From assembly GCA_030680235.1 (NCBI GenBank), contig JAUXWQ010000012.1, positions 1-64,000 of the forward strand: DNA of 64,000 bases, in the 5' to 3' direction. Below, in pieces: positions 27,864 through 37,152 of the stretch. This DNA comes from Coxiellaceae bacterium (GTDB taxonomy: Bacteria > Pseudomonadota > Gammaproteobacteria > Coxiellales > Coxiellaceae). Made by a program: the position numbers and the translations under genes. The notes under the pieces were generated by a model. The model did no database searches and had not been told where the DNA came from. It saw only the letters and a list, made by a program, of their open reading frames with translations. Each line of letters begins with the position of its first letter. Within the stretch, counting starts at the first letter, position 1.

Positions 27864-28993
27864 GCCAACTTCCCTGCTCTAAACCAATGGCGAATGCGAA
27901 TAAAACTGGCACGATAGGTCATTAAAACAATGGCTAATGTAAGCGCAATACCGTGCATCCACCACATGCCGAAGCTTGGCGATAATCGTCCTGCGCCAAT
28001 CGCGGTTCGCGCATATAAAATCGCATCAGCATAAGCCAAATAAATCAGCATTGCCGGAAATAATTGTGTAAATTTTCCATAGCGCGGGCGGACTTCACTG
28101 AGCGGAATGGCTAATAACACAAAAATAAAAACTGAAATCGGCATGGCCAACCGCCATTGCATTTCTGAAGCTGATTTCAAATTTTTTGAATACGTTGTCA
28201 TTAATTTTGAAAATGAAAAAAATCTCGGGTCATCAGAAAGTGAGTATTTTTTAACAGGTAGATTCGATCCAAACTCTTTAAACTGAAAAATACGATAATT
28301 TTTCTCACCAGGAACCCCTATATAACGATGGCCTTTATCAAATACCAGATAACTATTGTCATTACCCGGGAATTTTTTTTCAAATGCCGTCTTGGAAACC
28401 AAAATATTCCACTTCAACTTATTGTTATCGTTTTTATCGATCTCTTTTTTTGCCAAAAACACATCACTTAATATGCTATGATTTTTTTCAACTTTTTTTG
28501 CATAGAAAATGACATGCTGTTTCGTATTATCAAATACCGTAAATCGACCCGGCACAATTTCACCCACCGAAATTTTTGCAGCGGCCGCATGATAAATATC
28601 ATGGATACCGACCTGTGCTTTTGGGACCGCCACTGCCATTAACCAAAACACAAACGTTGCAACAAAAAAAGCGATTCCCAACAACATCCCTGTCATTTTT
28701 AAGCGGCTCATCCCACAGGAAGACAAAACAACCATCTCTGAATCCAAATGCAATCGCACCATGGTCAACAAAACCGCCAAATATAAACCAAGTGGCATTA
28801 GATAACCCAATAAAAGTGGTACCTGGAGCCCAATTAAATAAATCAATTCATTAGCAGGTATTTTGCCGCCAGCCGCATTCGATAAAAAACGGACGGATTG
28901 ATTCGTAACCATCACAACAAGCGCAACCAAGCTGATTACTACCATCATGGTTAAAATTTCTTTTGCAAGATATCGAAAAATGATCACTGACAA
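27860..28993 (-). CDS. lptF: LPS export ABC transporter permease LptF
   Basis: Partner of LptG. N-terminal IIFRYLAKEILTMMVVISLV, six helices around a periplasmic domain (about 125-270), and the SDDPRFFSFSKLMTTY segment before the last three helices. 377 residues. The frame opens with TTG at 28993 (AGGTTGA nearby); a GTG at codon 3 is an alternative, so the start is not an ATG. pepA and holC, often placed between lptF and valS, are missing here. Confidence 0.93.
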   Translation of the reverse strand: MSVIIFRYLAKEILTMMVVISLVALVVMVTNQSVRFLSNAAGGKIPANELIYLIGLQVPLLLGYLMPLGLYLAVLLTMVRLHLDSEMVVLSSCGMSRLKMTGMLLGIAFFVATFVFWLMAVAVPKAQVGIHDIYHAAAAKISVGEIVPGRFTVFDNTKQHVIFYAKKVEKNHSILSDVFLAKKEIDKNDNNKLKWNILVSKTAFEKKFPGNDNSYLVFDKGHRYIGVPGEKNYRIFQFKEFGSNLPVKKYSLSDDPRFFSFSKLMTTYSKNLKSASEMQWRLAMPISVFIFVLLAIPLSEVRPRYGKFTQLFPAMLIYLAYADAILYARTAIGAGRLSPSFGMWWMHGIALTLAIVLMTYRASFIRIRHWFRAGKLA

Positions 28994-29045
28994 ATCAACC
29001 TAATTGTGAAAAAATACCGCACTCCAACTCTTAAATCTTAACAGA

Positions 29046-31823
29046 ATGACCCAAATTATGCGCACAACTGATTTAGAAAAAACCTATCAACCCACTGATA
29101 TTGAATCCAAATGGGCAAAAATCTGGGAAAAACAGGGATTGTCAGCACCCAGTGGCGCAGGAAAACCCTACTGCATTATGTTACCGCCGCCCAATGTTAC
29201 CGGAACACTCCACATGGGTCACGGTTTTCAACATACCTTGATGGATGCGCTTATTCGCTATCACCGTATGCAAGGCGACAATACATTATGGCAAGCTGGT
29301 ACAGATCATGCAGGTATTGCGACACAAATGGTGGTTGAACGCCAACTGGCCAAAGATAATATTTCCAGACACGATTTGGGACGTGATGCATTCTTGAAAA
29401 AAGTATGGTCATGGAAAGAACAATCCGGACACACCATCACACAACAAATTCGCCGCATGGGCGCATCCATTGATTGGTCACGCGAACGTTTCACCATGGA
29501 TGACAATATCTCTCACGCAACCCTTGACGCTTTTGTACGCTTATATCGTGAAGGGTTAATTTATCGTGGTAAAAAATTAGCCAATTGGGATCCTCAGTTA
29601 AAAACCGCTATTTCCGACTTAGAAGTATCGACTGAAACGGAAAAGGGCCATTTGTGGCATATTCGCTATCCAATAAAAGATTCAAATGAGTCGATTATTG
29701 TTGCGACCACACGTCCTGAAACCTTATTGGGCGATACCGCGGTTGCCGTACATCCTGAAGATTCACGCTATCAACATCTCATTGGCAAAATGGTGCAATT
29801 ACCCTTAACGAATCGCGACATTCCGATTATTGCAGATGATTATGTGGATCCTGCGTTTGGATCTGGCTGTGTCAAAATTACCCCCGCACACGATTTTAAT
29901 GATTATGCGATGGGACAACGCCATCACTTACCGCTCATAAATATCATGACACCCGATGCCACCTTAAATGAACATGCGCCAGAAGCCTATCGCGGGCTTG
30001 ATCGTTTTGTTGCTCGAAAAAAAATGGTCGAAGATTTAAAAACACTCGATTTACTCGTAAAAATTGATGACCACGAACACAACATTCCCCGCGGTGATCG
30101 CTCTGGCGCTGTGATTGAACCTTTGTTAACAGACCAATGGTTTGTCAAAATGGATGACATGGCACGTGATGCCATTGAAGCCTATAAAAATAGCGACATC
30201 GAATTTATTCCTGAAAACTGGGGTAAAACCTATTTGCAGTGGCTCGAGAATATTCAAGACTGGTGTATTAGTCGCCAACTATGGTGGGGTCATCGCATTC
30301 CCGTTTGGTATGATGAATCTGGCAAACATTATGCGGGCATGCATGAAAAAGAAGTCAGAAGTTATTATGGCATCGATGACAGCGTTACACTACATCAAGA
30401 CAATGATGTCTTAGACACTTGGTTCTCTGCATCGCTCTGGCCTTTTGCCACCTTAGGTTGGCCTGCTAATACCGCCGACTTCCAAACTTTTTATCCAACC
30501 AGCGTATTGGTTACCGGTTTTGATATTATTTTCTTTTGGGTCGCACGCATGGTGATGATGGGCATCAAATTAACCGGAAAAGTTCCTTTCAAACAAATTT
30601 ATATCACTGGGCTCATTCGCGATTCACAAGGCCAAAAAATGTCAAAATCCAAAGGTAATATTTTGGACCCAATTGATTTGGTCGATGGCATTACCCTCGA
30701 ACAATTATTGGAAAAACGCACAAGCGGATTAATGCAACCACAAATGGAAGCAAAAATTAAAAAGCAAACGGAAAAAGAATTTCCAGAGGGCATTCCTGCA
30801 AGTGGCACTGATGCATTGCGATTTACTTTCTGCGCGCTTGCCACCCAAGGACGCAATATTAATTTTGATATGGCGCGATTGATGGGCTATCGCAATTTTT
30901 GTAATAAAATTTGGAATGCAACACGCTATGTTTTGATGAACATCGATCCCTCTGTAGAAACGCGACTGATTGCCTCTACCGGTATTGCAACACTTGCTGA
31001 CCGCTGGATTTTAAGCCAATTGCAACATACCATTCATGAAGCACGTCTTTGCTTTTCACAATTTCGTTTTGACCACCTTGCAAAAGTACTCTATGAATTT
31101 GTATGGAATACCTATTGTGACTGGTATTTAGAACTATCGAAATGTGATCTAGCCCAGGGCTCACAAAACACACCCCATACACTAATTTATGTGCTTGAAA
31201 ACATGATGCGCTTATTACATCCCATCATGCCCTATATCACCGAAGAAATCTGGCAAATTCTAGCGCCATTATTATCACTTGAACAAACCAGCGTCATGAG
31301 TCAACCCTACCCTGTTATTAATCATAAAAAAATCGATAATGATGCTGATATTGCCATGCAATGGTTACAAGCATTTGTGACAGCCATTAGAAATATGCGC
31401 GGCGAAATGAACATTTCCCCCGCAAAAAAAATAACCGTGATTTTATACAAAGGTGCTAATGAAGATAAAAAGCATATTGAAAATTTTTCACACTATATTT
31501 TATCGCTAGCAAAAATTGAAAAAATTGTTTGGGAAACTGTGCGAGAAAATATTCCTGAAAGTAGCACAGGCATCTTCAATGAACTGGAAATCTTTATTCC
31601 ATTGGCGGGCTTAATTGATAAATCGGCAGAATTAGCACGCTTGCAAAAAGAAATTGAGAAATGCGACAAAACAAAAATGCAATTGGATGCGCGTTTAAGT
31701 AATCCTACTTTTACAGAAAAAGCACCTGAAAATGTGGTGAATGAAGTGCGTTCACAATTGGAGAATTGCGTACAAACCCTGAGAAAACTACAAGAACAAT
31801 ATAAACGAATAGAAGTATTATAA
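29046..31823 (+). CDS. valS: Valyl-tRNA synthetase
   Basis: Class Ia synthetase. Signature HMGH in PPPNVTGTLHMGHGF (about residues 48-62), the editing (CP1) domain, KMSKS in GQKMSKSKGN (about 528-537), the anticodon domain, and a C-terminal coiled coil (about 860-925, AELARLQKEIEK) specific to ValRS. 925 residues. A second in-frame ATG lies 4 codons in. Divergent from lptF with only about 50 bases between them. Confidence 0.97.
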   Translation: MTQIMRTTDLEKTYQPTDIESKWAKIWEKQGLSAPSGAGKPYCIMLPPPNVTGTLHMGHGFQHTLMDALIRYHRMQGDNTLWQAGTDHAGIATQMVVERQLAKDNISRHDLGRDAFLKKVWSWKEQSGHTITQQIRRMGASIDWSRERFTMDDNISHATLDAFVRLYREGLIYRGKKLANWDPQLKTAISDLEVSTETEKGHLWHIRYPIKDSNESIIVATTRPETLLGDTAVAVHPEDSRYQHLIGKMVQLPLTNRDIPIIADDYVDPAFGSGCVKITPAHDFNDYAMGQRHHLPLINIMTPDATLNEHAPEAYRGLDRFVARKKMVEDLKTLDLLVKIDDHEHNIPRGDRSGAVIEPLLTDQWFVKMDDMARDAIEAYKNSDIEFIPENWGKTYLQWLENIQDWCISRQLWWGHRIPVWYDESGKHYAGMHEKEVRSYYGIDDSVTLHQDNDVLDTWFSASLWPFATLGWPANTADFQTFYPTSVLVTGFDIIFFWVARMVMMGIKLTGKVPFKQIYITGLIRDSQGQKMSKSKGNILDPIDLVDGITLEQLLEKRTSGLMQPQMEAKIKKQTEKEFPEGIPASGTDALRFTFCALATQGRNINFDMARLMGYRNFCNKIWNATRYVLMNIDPSVETRLIASTGIATLADRWILSQLQHTIHEARLCFSQFRFDHLAKVLYEFVWNTYCDWYLELSKCDLAQGSQNTPHTLIYVLENMMRLLHPIMPYITEEIWQILAPLLSLEQTSVMSQPYPVINHKKIDNDADIAMQWLQAFVTAIRNMRGEMNISPAKKITVILYKGANEDKKHIENFSHYILSLAKIEKIVWETVRENIPESSTGIFNELEIFIPLAGLIDKSAELARLQKEIEKCDKTKMQLDARLSNPTFTEKAPENVVNEVRSQLENCVQTLRKLQEQYKRIEVL

Positions 31824-31840
31824 CGTTGAGAACTTAACCC

Positions 31841-32251
31841 ATGACAAATAATAACGACCTTCGCAAAGCTGGCTTAAAAATTACAACGCCCCGCTTAAAA
31901 ATTCTAGAATTGCTAGAAAACGCAAAACCGCATCATTTAAGTGCGGAGGCAATTTATCAACAATTAAAGGAGCAAAGTAATGACGTGGGTCTTGCAACAG
32001 TTTATCGTGTCTTAACACAATTTGAAGCAGCAGGGTTAATTCGTCGCCATAACTTTGAAGGTGGGTTTTCAGTATTTGAAATTGAACATGGCACACATCA
32101 CGATCACTTAGTCTGTGAACGTTGTGGTTCTGTTAAAGAGTTTTTCGATGAAGCCCTTGAAAAAAGGCAATCTGAGATTGCTGATAAAAATGGTTTTCAA
32201 ATTACCGAGCATCACCACACCATTTATGGTATTTGCAGTGCTTGCAGATAA
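31841..32251 (+). CDS. fur: Ferric uptake regulator Fur
   Basis: Iron-responsive repressor. The winged-helix domain (residues 1-85, DLRKAGLKITTPRLKILELL and ATVYRVLTQFEAAGLI) and the metal-binding region HGTHHDHLVCERCGSVKEF with a CxxC at about 95-98 and a C-terminal ICSAC pair are intact. 136 residues, as in other gammaproteobacteria. It lies 17 bases after valS, so it may be cotranscribed; usually fur stands divergent from bamE, whereas here both point the same way. Confidence 0.95.
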   Translation: MTNNNDLRKAGLKITTPRLKILELLENAKPHHLSAEAIYQQLKEQSNDVGLATVYRVLTQFEAAGLIRRHNFEGGFSVFEIEHGTHHDHLVCERCGSVKEFFDEALEKRQSEIADKNGFQITEHHHTIYGICSACR

Positions 32252-32318
32252 CATTCCTAACAGAACAAAAAAGCGCTATGATCCCAATCAAAGACAACCA
32301 AGATTAAGGCAATATATC

Positions 32319-32618
32319 ATGAAAAAATATTTATCATTGTTAATCGCAGCAAGCATTATACTCTGCGGATGTGTTTACCATCCTCCTGTTTTTCAAGGCA
32401 ATGTTTTGACACCTGAAAAAGTACAACAAATTCACACTGGGATGACATCCGAAGAAGTGGTTGCCAAATTAGGCACGCCTGTGCTGAAAAATGCGTATGA
32501 GACCAATCAAATAACCTACATCTACACGTCGCAAAAAGCGAGCAAACAAATGGAAATCAAAAAGCTTGAAATTGATTTCACCAATAATCGTGTGGCGACA
32601 GTGAGAACGTGGTTATAG
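32319..32618 (+). CDS. bamE: Outer membrane assembly lipoprotein BamE
   Basis: Lipoprotein of the beta-barrel assembly machine. Lipoprotein signal peptide with lipobox LCGC (Cys at about residue 17), then the SmpA/OmlA fold: QGNVLTPEKVQQIHTGMTSEEVVAKLGTPVL and IDFTNNRVATV. 99 residues from the ATG at 32319; the longer frame in this phase overlaps fur and is not coding. A strong palindrome and T run follow. Confidence 0.93.
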   Translation: MKKYLSLLIAASIILCGCVYHPPVFQGNVLTPEKVQQIHTGMTSEEVVAKLGTPVLKNAYETNQITYIYTSQKASKQMEIKKLEIDFTNNRVATVRTWL

Positions 32619-32630
32619 CTTTTGACTTGC

Positions 32631-32754
32631 GCTCACAGTTCTTGATGCGAGCCTGAGCGTAGCGAGTGTATTTTTGCAGGGTTTAAGCGCAAAGATATCC
32701 TGAAAAAACACTCGCTACGCTCAGGCTCGCATCAAGAAATGTGAGCGTTTTTTA
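32631..32754. terminator. Long perfect palindrome and terminator between bamE and rnfH, family F copy 2
   Basis: GCTCAC (32631) to GTGAGC (32746) forms an almost perfect inverted repeat with arms of nearly 40 bases: CTTGATGCGAGCCTGAGCG in the left arm pairs with CGCTCAGGCTCGCATCAAG in the right. The right end runs into a T run (GCGTTTTTTAT), which makes a rho-independent terminator on the plus strand. Shares core words with 26691-26780. Confidence 0.8.
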
Positions 32755-32804
32755 TATCACGTTGCATAGAGATCAGCCATTATGAGCGTATACCTCTAAC
32801 ACAA

Positions 32805-33074
32805 TCACTTTCTTGCTTTCAACCGCCTTAATTCCTTTGGATCAATAACCAATAGCCGATAAATTTCAATGCGATCACCCTCTTTGAGTGGCGCGTCTAA
32901 TGTTACACGCTTACTAAAAATACCGACTGCAATATTAGCCAATTGTATTTCTGGAAAATGCGTTTGAATTTTTGATCGCGCAATCGCGAGTGCAACCGTG
33001 CAATTTTCTTCAACAGACAAAATAATTTCTTTTTGCCTGTTTTTTGCAGCATAAATAACAGAAACCGTAATCAC
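32805..33074 (-). CDS. rnfH: RnfH/PasI family protein (UPF0125)
   Basis: Beta-grasp (ubiquitin-like) protein. The N-terminal ISVIYA-type start (MITVSVIYAAKNRQKE), IAVGIFSKRVTLDAPLKEGDRIEIYRLL and the basic tail DPKELRRLKARK are typical. 89 residues. Overlaps the preceding ratA by 4 bases. This pair has been proposed as a toxin-antitoxin module (RatAB/PasTI) in E. coli, but a housekeeping role for both is equally credible. Confidence 0.88.
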   Translation of the reverse strand: MITVSVIYAAKNRQKEIILSVEENCTVALAIARSKIQTHFPEIQLANIAVGIFSKRVTLDAPLKEGDRIEIYRLLVIDPKELRRLKARK

Positions 33075-33523
33075 AAAGATGGCCCCGATACAGCAACCTT
33101 ATCACCATACACTTTTTTTGCGCGCTGCGAAAAAGCATCCACAAGCGTTGTAATCGTTGATCTAAAATAACCATCCATCAAACGATACATCAAAGGCAAT
33201 TCATAGGTTAAATGAATACTCACTTTACAGCCCTGCTCACCATGCGGCTCAAATGACCAAAAACCTTCCAATGCATTAAACGCACCTGTCACCAATGTCA
33301 TATCGATACGCTTATTTTCAACAGGTGTATTTAAGGTTGTAAATGATTCTTTTTTGATGCCAGCAGACAATACAATCGTACCAAAAATACCCTTAGGTGT
33401 ATTTTCCACATAACTGTCTGCACAAGCCGGCACAAATTCTTTATAAGTTGTAATGTCACTGACCAATGCAAACATTTCTGCAGGCGAATAAGGGGTGGTA
33501 ATACTATGATCGATGGTTGGCAT
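33071..33523 (-). CDS. ratA: RatA/PasT, SRPBCC (COQ10-like) protein
   Basis: START-like lipid-binding fold related to mitochondrial COQ10. Pattern SPAEMFALVSDITTYKEFVPAC near the start, then GFWSFEP, and the C-terminal helix STITTLVDAFSQRAKKVYG. 150 residues. E. coli RatA blocks 70S formation when overproduced; the ubiquinone-related role is supported for homologues. Lies divergent from smpB, as in E. coli. Confidence 0.9.
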   Translation of the reverse strand: MPTIDHSITTPYSPAEMFALVSDITTYKEFVPACADSYVENTPKGIFGTIVLSAGIKKESFTTLNTPVENKRIDMTLVTGAFNALEGFWSFEPHGEQGCKVSIHLTYELPLMYRLMDGYFRSTITTLVDAFSQRAKKVYGDKVAVSGPSL

Positions 33524-33648
33524 GAGAGTTCCTATCGTTAAAATGCTGACTGGCTTATATTACAAGATTTTTTTTGGGTTTTCTGTAATAACGTGTGAAT
33601 TCTGATATCCTTTCTCAAGAGCAATGTCATCTGTCTGAGACAAAAAAA

Positions 33649-34122
33649 ATGAGTCCAAAATCCGATAAAAAAGCCCCAGAGCGTTTAATTGCGTCAAATA
33701 AAAAAGCGTGGCATGACTACACCATTGAAACACAATATGAAGCGGGTGTTGCCTTGCAAGGCTGGGAAATCAAAAGTATTCGCGCGGGGCACGTTCAACT
33801 AAAAGAGAGCTATGTTATCTTTAAAAATGGTGAAGCATACTTATTTGGTGCGCACATCACACCATTATCAACCGCGTCAACGCATATTGAACCGGATCCC
33901 ATACGCTCACGAAAACTATTACTCCATCAAAAAGAACTGAATAAATTATTCACTGCTAAAGAACGTGAAGGTTGTACCATCATTCCGCTTGATTTACATT
34001 GGTTTCACAACCGTGTGAAGTTACAAATTGCCGTTGCCAAAGGGAAAAAACAGCATGATAAACGTGCCAGCATCAAAGAACGCGACTGGAATCGAGAAAA
34101 GCACCGTATTTTAAAAAAATAG
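33649..34122 (+). CDS. smpB: SsrA-binding protein SmpB
   Basis: Brings tmRNA to stalled ribosomes for trans-translation. Core motifs: [29 protein letters not shown] (about residues 15-43), the [17 protein letters not shown] strand and the basic C-terminal tail [22 protein letters not shown]. About 157 residues from the ATG (MSPKSDKK); the longer frame opens at a GTG and is less likely. Its RNA partner ssrA is 2.5 kb downstream. The next gene follows after 7 bases. Confidence 0.95.
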   Translation: MSPKSDKKAPERLIASNKKAWHDYTIETQYEAGVALQGWEIKSIRAGHVQLKESYVIFKNGEAYLFGAHITPLSTASTHIEPDPIRSRKLLLHQKELNKLFTAKEREGCTIIPLDLHWFHNRVKLQIAVAKGKKQHDKRASIKERDWNREKHRILKK

Positions 34123-34129
34123 GTCACTT

Positions 34130-35068
34130 ATGCCTGAAGAAATAAAACATCACGCCATCTCTCCTGCTACGACGATGCAAGCTGGCTTTATGAGCAGCAT
34201 GATAACCTTTGCTATTCGTTGGATACCTGAATGCAAGGTAAATCGATCCATTGTCAACGGCGCTGGAACGAGCAACACTTGGCGATCTTATGCCAATATC
34301 GGCATTCTTTGGGACCTAGGCTATCGCGTCCCCGCCAATACTTTTGGTTTTCCAGCACAATACCACTTAAAAGAAGCTTGCTTTAAGCAATTAGATGAAC
34401 GCTATCATACGCGCAGCAATAAAATTGCCATTCATGCGCTCACCGGATGGGCAGCCGCTATGCTTGAGGCAGCTCTTTTTTATCCCTTAGATTCGATGCG
34501 AACACTCGCTCAGATAAAACCAGACATATTTAATGGTCGCAGTTTTCATTATTTTCTGACACACCAAGCACAACTGCGCCGTGGTATCGGTATAACGCTC
34601 GTCAGAAACACGCTCACAAACATCACAGGCTGGAGCGCAAAAGCTGCCACAGAGACGTCGTTTGAAAAAACAGAGATGAGCCTTGCTTATCAGACCTTAC
34701 TATCATCCATTGCTTTTGCTTTTACACGAATTTTTATTGGCTATCCGTTGACAACCCTTGGCATCCTGCTACAAACAGACACAAGCGTAAAAACTACACA
34801 CTCACTGAAAGAAAAATACCATCACACGCTACAAATTTCACAAAATCGCCTCAAAGAAAAAGGCTTTTTATCGCTCTATCAAGGATTCGCATTGAAAGGT
34901 GGTGCACAAATAGCAACGGCCTGCCTACAAATGTGGTTATTTAGCTGGTGGATTCATCCTAATAGAAAACCATTATCCAGACATTCTTTTTTTAGTGCGA
35001 CTGAAAAAAAATCAACTTTAGCAATAACCATTGATCAACAGGAAAATACCCATGAAAATCGGCGATAA
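34130..35068 (+). CDS. Mitochondrial-carrier-like protein (candidate Dot/Icm effector)
   Basis: 312 residues built of three repeats like the eukaryotic mitochondrial carrier family (MCF). Repeat 2 has the signature P-x-[DE]-x-x-[KR] as YPLDSMRTLAQ (about residue 122). Repeat 3 has YPLTTLGILLQ at the matching place (about 205). Each repeat ends with the usual downstream block: LWDLGYRVPANTFGF (1), LRRGIGITLVRNTLTNI (2) and LYQGFALKGGAQIATACLQM (3). MCF proteins are almost confined to eukaryotes; LncP of Legionella pneumophila is a secreted one that reaches mitochondria. Transport substrate unknown. Several signature acids are degenerate. Lies between smpB and bcp. Confidence 0.85.
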   Translation: MPEEIKHHAISPATTMQAGFMSSMITFAIRWIPECKVNRSIVNGAGTSNTWRSYANIGILWDLGYRVPANTFGFPAQYHLKEACFKQLDERYHTRSNKIAIHALTGWAAAMLEAALFYPLDSMRTLAQIKPDIFNGRSFHYFLTHQAQLRRGIGITLVRNTLTNITGWSAKAATETSFEKTEMSLAYQTLLSSIAFAFTRIFIGYPLTTLGILLQTDTSVKTTHSLKEKYHHTLQISQNRLKEKGFLSLYQGFALKGGAQIATACLQMWLFSWWIHPNRKPLSRHSFFSATEKKSTLAITIDQQENTHENRR

Positions 35069-35495
35069 GATCACTTTTACTGGAAAAACAAAAGATGGCG
35101 AATTGAATTTATCAGATTTACTTGGGAAAAATATTGTTATTTATTTTTATCCCAAAGATAGCACGCCCGGTTGTACCATTGAGTCTAAAGCATTTCGTGA
35201 TCACTACACAGAATTTAAAGCTAAAAATACGGAAATTATTGGCATTTCACGTGACAACTTAAAATCACATTGTAAATTTATCAATAACCATCAGTTAAAT
35301 TTTCCTTTGATTAGCGATGAAGATGAATCCATCTGTAAATTATTTGATGTACTCAAAGAAAAAAGCATGTTCGGTAAAAAATATTTTGGTATTGATCGCA
35401 GTACTTTTTTAATTGATGAAAATGGCATTTTACAAAAAGAATGGCGCGGCGTGTCAGTGATGGGGCATGTCAAAGAAGTACTACAATCAATTTAA
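35052..35495 (+). CDS. bcp: Thioredoxin-dependent peroxiredoxin, BCP type
   Basis: Reduces hydroperoxides. The peroxidatic Cys is in YFYPKDSTPGCTIESKAFRD (about residue 42). The resolving Cys that E. coli Bcp has five residues later is absent here (Ser/Lys instead), so another cysteine (SHCKF at about 76, or SICKLF at about 95) or an external thiol must do this. 147 residues from the ATG at 35052 with AGGAA upstream, overlapping the end of the preceding gene by 17 bases. Confidence 0.92.
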   Translation: MKIGDKITFTGKTKDGELNLSDLLGKNIVIYFYPKDSTPGCTIESKAFRDHYTEFKAKNTEIIGISRDNLKSHCKFINNHQLNFPLISDEDESICKLFDVLKEKSMFGKKYFGIDRSTFLIDENGILQKEWRGVSVMGHVKEVLQSI

Positions 35496-35597
35496 ATAAT
35501 CGCGATGCTTGAGAGTAGTGCTTTATTTGTATGTAACAGGAAATATCCAGATAAATTTTATAATGAGAAATTATTGGCATGTATTTTTAAATCTATC

Positions 35598-36554
35598 TCA
35601 TACAAAAAAATTCGCGATGTGTGTCTTTAAATCAGAAAATAGTGTTACGTCATGTAATTTTCCTATTAGCTCCACTTTATTTTCCAATAAACGCGCATAA
35701 TATTTTCCGAATTTTCTGCATTGCAACATTGCTATTTTTTCACCTTCTAAGTCAATCAATCCTTTTGCATGCTGTAAAAATAATTCACCCCTATCTTTTT
35801 TTGAAGGTGTTTTAAAATCAGAATCTATGAGTTGTTGAAATAACCATGGCTGCCCTACGCTCGCACGTGCAATCATAAATCCCGCACAATGTGTTTTTTC
35901 AAAAACAACATTAAGAGACTTGTGATCTGTAATATCGCCATTGGCAATCACAGGAATATTAACAGCAGCAACAATCGCTGCAATTGCCTCTGTTTGTGCT
36001 GGAACAGTGTAATCATGCGTCCAGTGACGTCCATGCACAATAATCGCATCAGCGCCAGCTTGCTCTGCCATTTGTGCATTTGTCACATCACAAAATTCTT
36101 GGTGATTCGCATCAATACGCACTTTAATGGTTACAGGAACATTGGGGTCTTGTTTCATCGCTTGAATTAATTGTGCTAATTTTTTTTCATCTGTTAATAA
36201 TTGACTGCCACAATTTTTTTTACGAATTTTAGGCTGTGGGCAACCGCAATTTAAATCCAATAAATCTGCTTTTTGTGAAATCGCATAAGCGGCTGCACGC
36301 GCCACAATATCTGGATTATTCCCTGATAATTGCCAACATAAATTTTTTTCATTTGAAGCACGCGATTGATAACGCGGACTACGATCGGTGCCGCTTGCAA
36401 TATGATGTGCTGATAGCATCTCAGTGCAGCAATAAGCAGCGCCGCCAAATTGCCATACCAATTCACGAAATGGCGCACAAGAAATCCCCGCCAATGGTGC
36501 TTGAATTAAATTACTTTCAAACTTTTTTTTGCCGATAACTAACGGTTTTATCAT
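35598..36554 (-). CDS. tRNA-dihydrouridine synthase family protein
   Basis: FMN-dependent reductase of uridines in tRNA. TIM-barrel family motifs: APLAGISCAPFRELV (residues 19-33), LDLNCGCPQPKIRKKNCGSQL with the catalytic Cys (about 98-118), VTIKVRID, AIIVHGRHW and VIANGDITD, then IARASVGQPWLF. 318 residues. It differs from DusA, DusB and DusC in places (NCGCPQPKI where DusB has NMGCPAKKV), so I do not assign a subtype. The upstream side faces the ssrA promoter. Confidence 0.88.
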   Translation of the reverse strand: MIKPLVIGKKKFESNLIQAPLAGISCAPFRELVWQFGGAAYCCTEMLSAHHIASGTDRSPRYQSRASNEKNLCWQLSGNNPDIVARAAAYAISQKADLLDLNCGCPQPKIRKKNCGSQLLTDEKKLAQLIQAMKQDPNVPVTIKVRIDANHQEFCDVTNAQMAEQAGADAIIVHGRHWTHDYTVPAQTEAIAAIVAAVNIPVIANGDITDHKSLNVVFEKTHCAGFMIARASVGQPWLFQQLIDSDFKTPSKKDRGELFLQHAKGLIDLEGEKIAMLQCRKFGKYYARLLENKVELIGKLHDVTLFSDLKTHIANFFV

Positions 36555-36625
36555 GATATTTAACCCTTTTTACCTGCTCAGTGTAATTGAAAAATCGAAG
36601 AAATTCCCGAGAAAACTTGCCTTTT

Positions 36626-36665
36626 TTGAGCATGCGCGTACAATCAGTACGCTATAATAAGTCTA
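36626..36665 (+). promoter_or_regulatory. ssrA promoter
   Basis: Perfect -10 TATAAT at 36653-36658, 7 bases before the expected tmRNA 5' end (GGGGACG at 36666). No good -35 at the 17-base distance; TTGAGC at 36626 is 21 bases away. The strong -10 probably carries most of the activity. Confidence 0.7.
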
Positions 36666-37058
36666 GGGGACGACACGGTTTCGACAGTGATCGTAGGCCA
36701 AAGGTGCATGCCGAGTGGCGCAATAACGCTCGTTAAACAACCAGTTGCAAATTTAGTTGCAAACGATAGCAACTTCGCTGCTGAAGCAATCGCTGCCTAA
36801 ACCCCAGTAGATTCTTCAACGCCGCCTAAAAAACGGCAACAGCCTATTGACCCGATTCGCTTATCGGTTGGAGTCAATAGTCATATAGGTAAGACCGCAA
36901 GCACGACATGGCTCATGGTGTGTTTGTCAAATCAAAGGGCTCGCTGTTCAATAATCCCGACTGCTGGAATGTGAACGGTTAAACTCGAAGGCAGCTCTAA
37001 GCATGTAGAGCTAATGGAAGAAAATCATTGGACGCGGGTTCGATTCCCGCCGTCTCCA
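36666..37058 (+). ncRNA. ssrA: tmRNA (SsrA)
   Basis: One-piece tmRNA rescuing stalled ribosomes with SmpB. The 5' end GGGGACGACACGGTTTCGAC pairs with the 3' CGTCTCC (37051-37057) in the acceptor stem; the T-arm GGGTTCGATTCCC lies at 37036-37048. The tag frame begins at GCA 36759 and ends at TAA 36798-36800, encoding ANDSNFAAEAIAA (after an alanine from the charged tmRNA). CCA is not encoded and must be added. The integrated element begins directly behind its 3' end. Confidence 0.97.
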
Positions 37059-37097
37059 CTTAATACACCTCCAACAAAATCCAAAAACATCCTAAAG

Positions 37098-37152
37098 CCC
37101 TTGTAAATACTGGGTTTCTTCTTTATTCTTCGTCCAGCGATGTCCAATGAAT
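37098..37152 (+). repeat. attL, left direct repeat of the integrated element
   Basis: 55 bases that recur at 46553-46607 with 50 identities; shared blocks include CCCTTGTAAATACT, ATTCTTCGTCCAGC and TCCAATGAAT. They begin 39 bases beyond the tmRNA 3' end. The true crossover probably lies in the 3' end of ssrA or in this repeat; I cannot tell which. Confidence 0.8.

Noticed and set aside
32115-32318. Upstream extension of the bamE reading frame
   Set aside because: It overlaps fur in another frame and lacks a signal peptide; the lipoprotein start at 32319 is clear.
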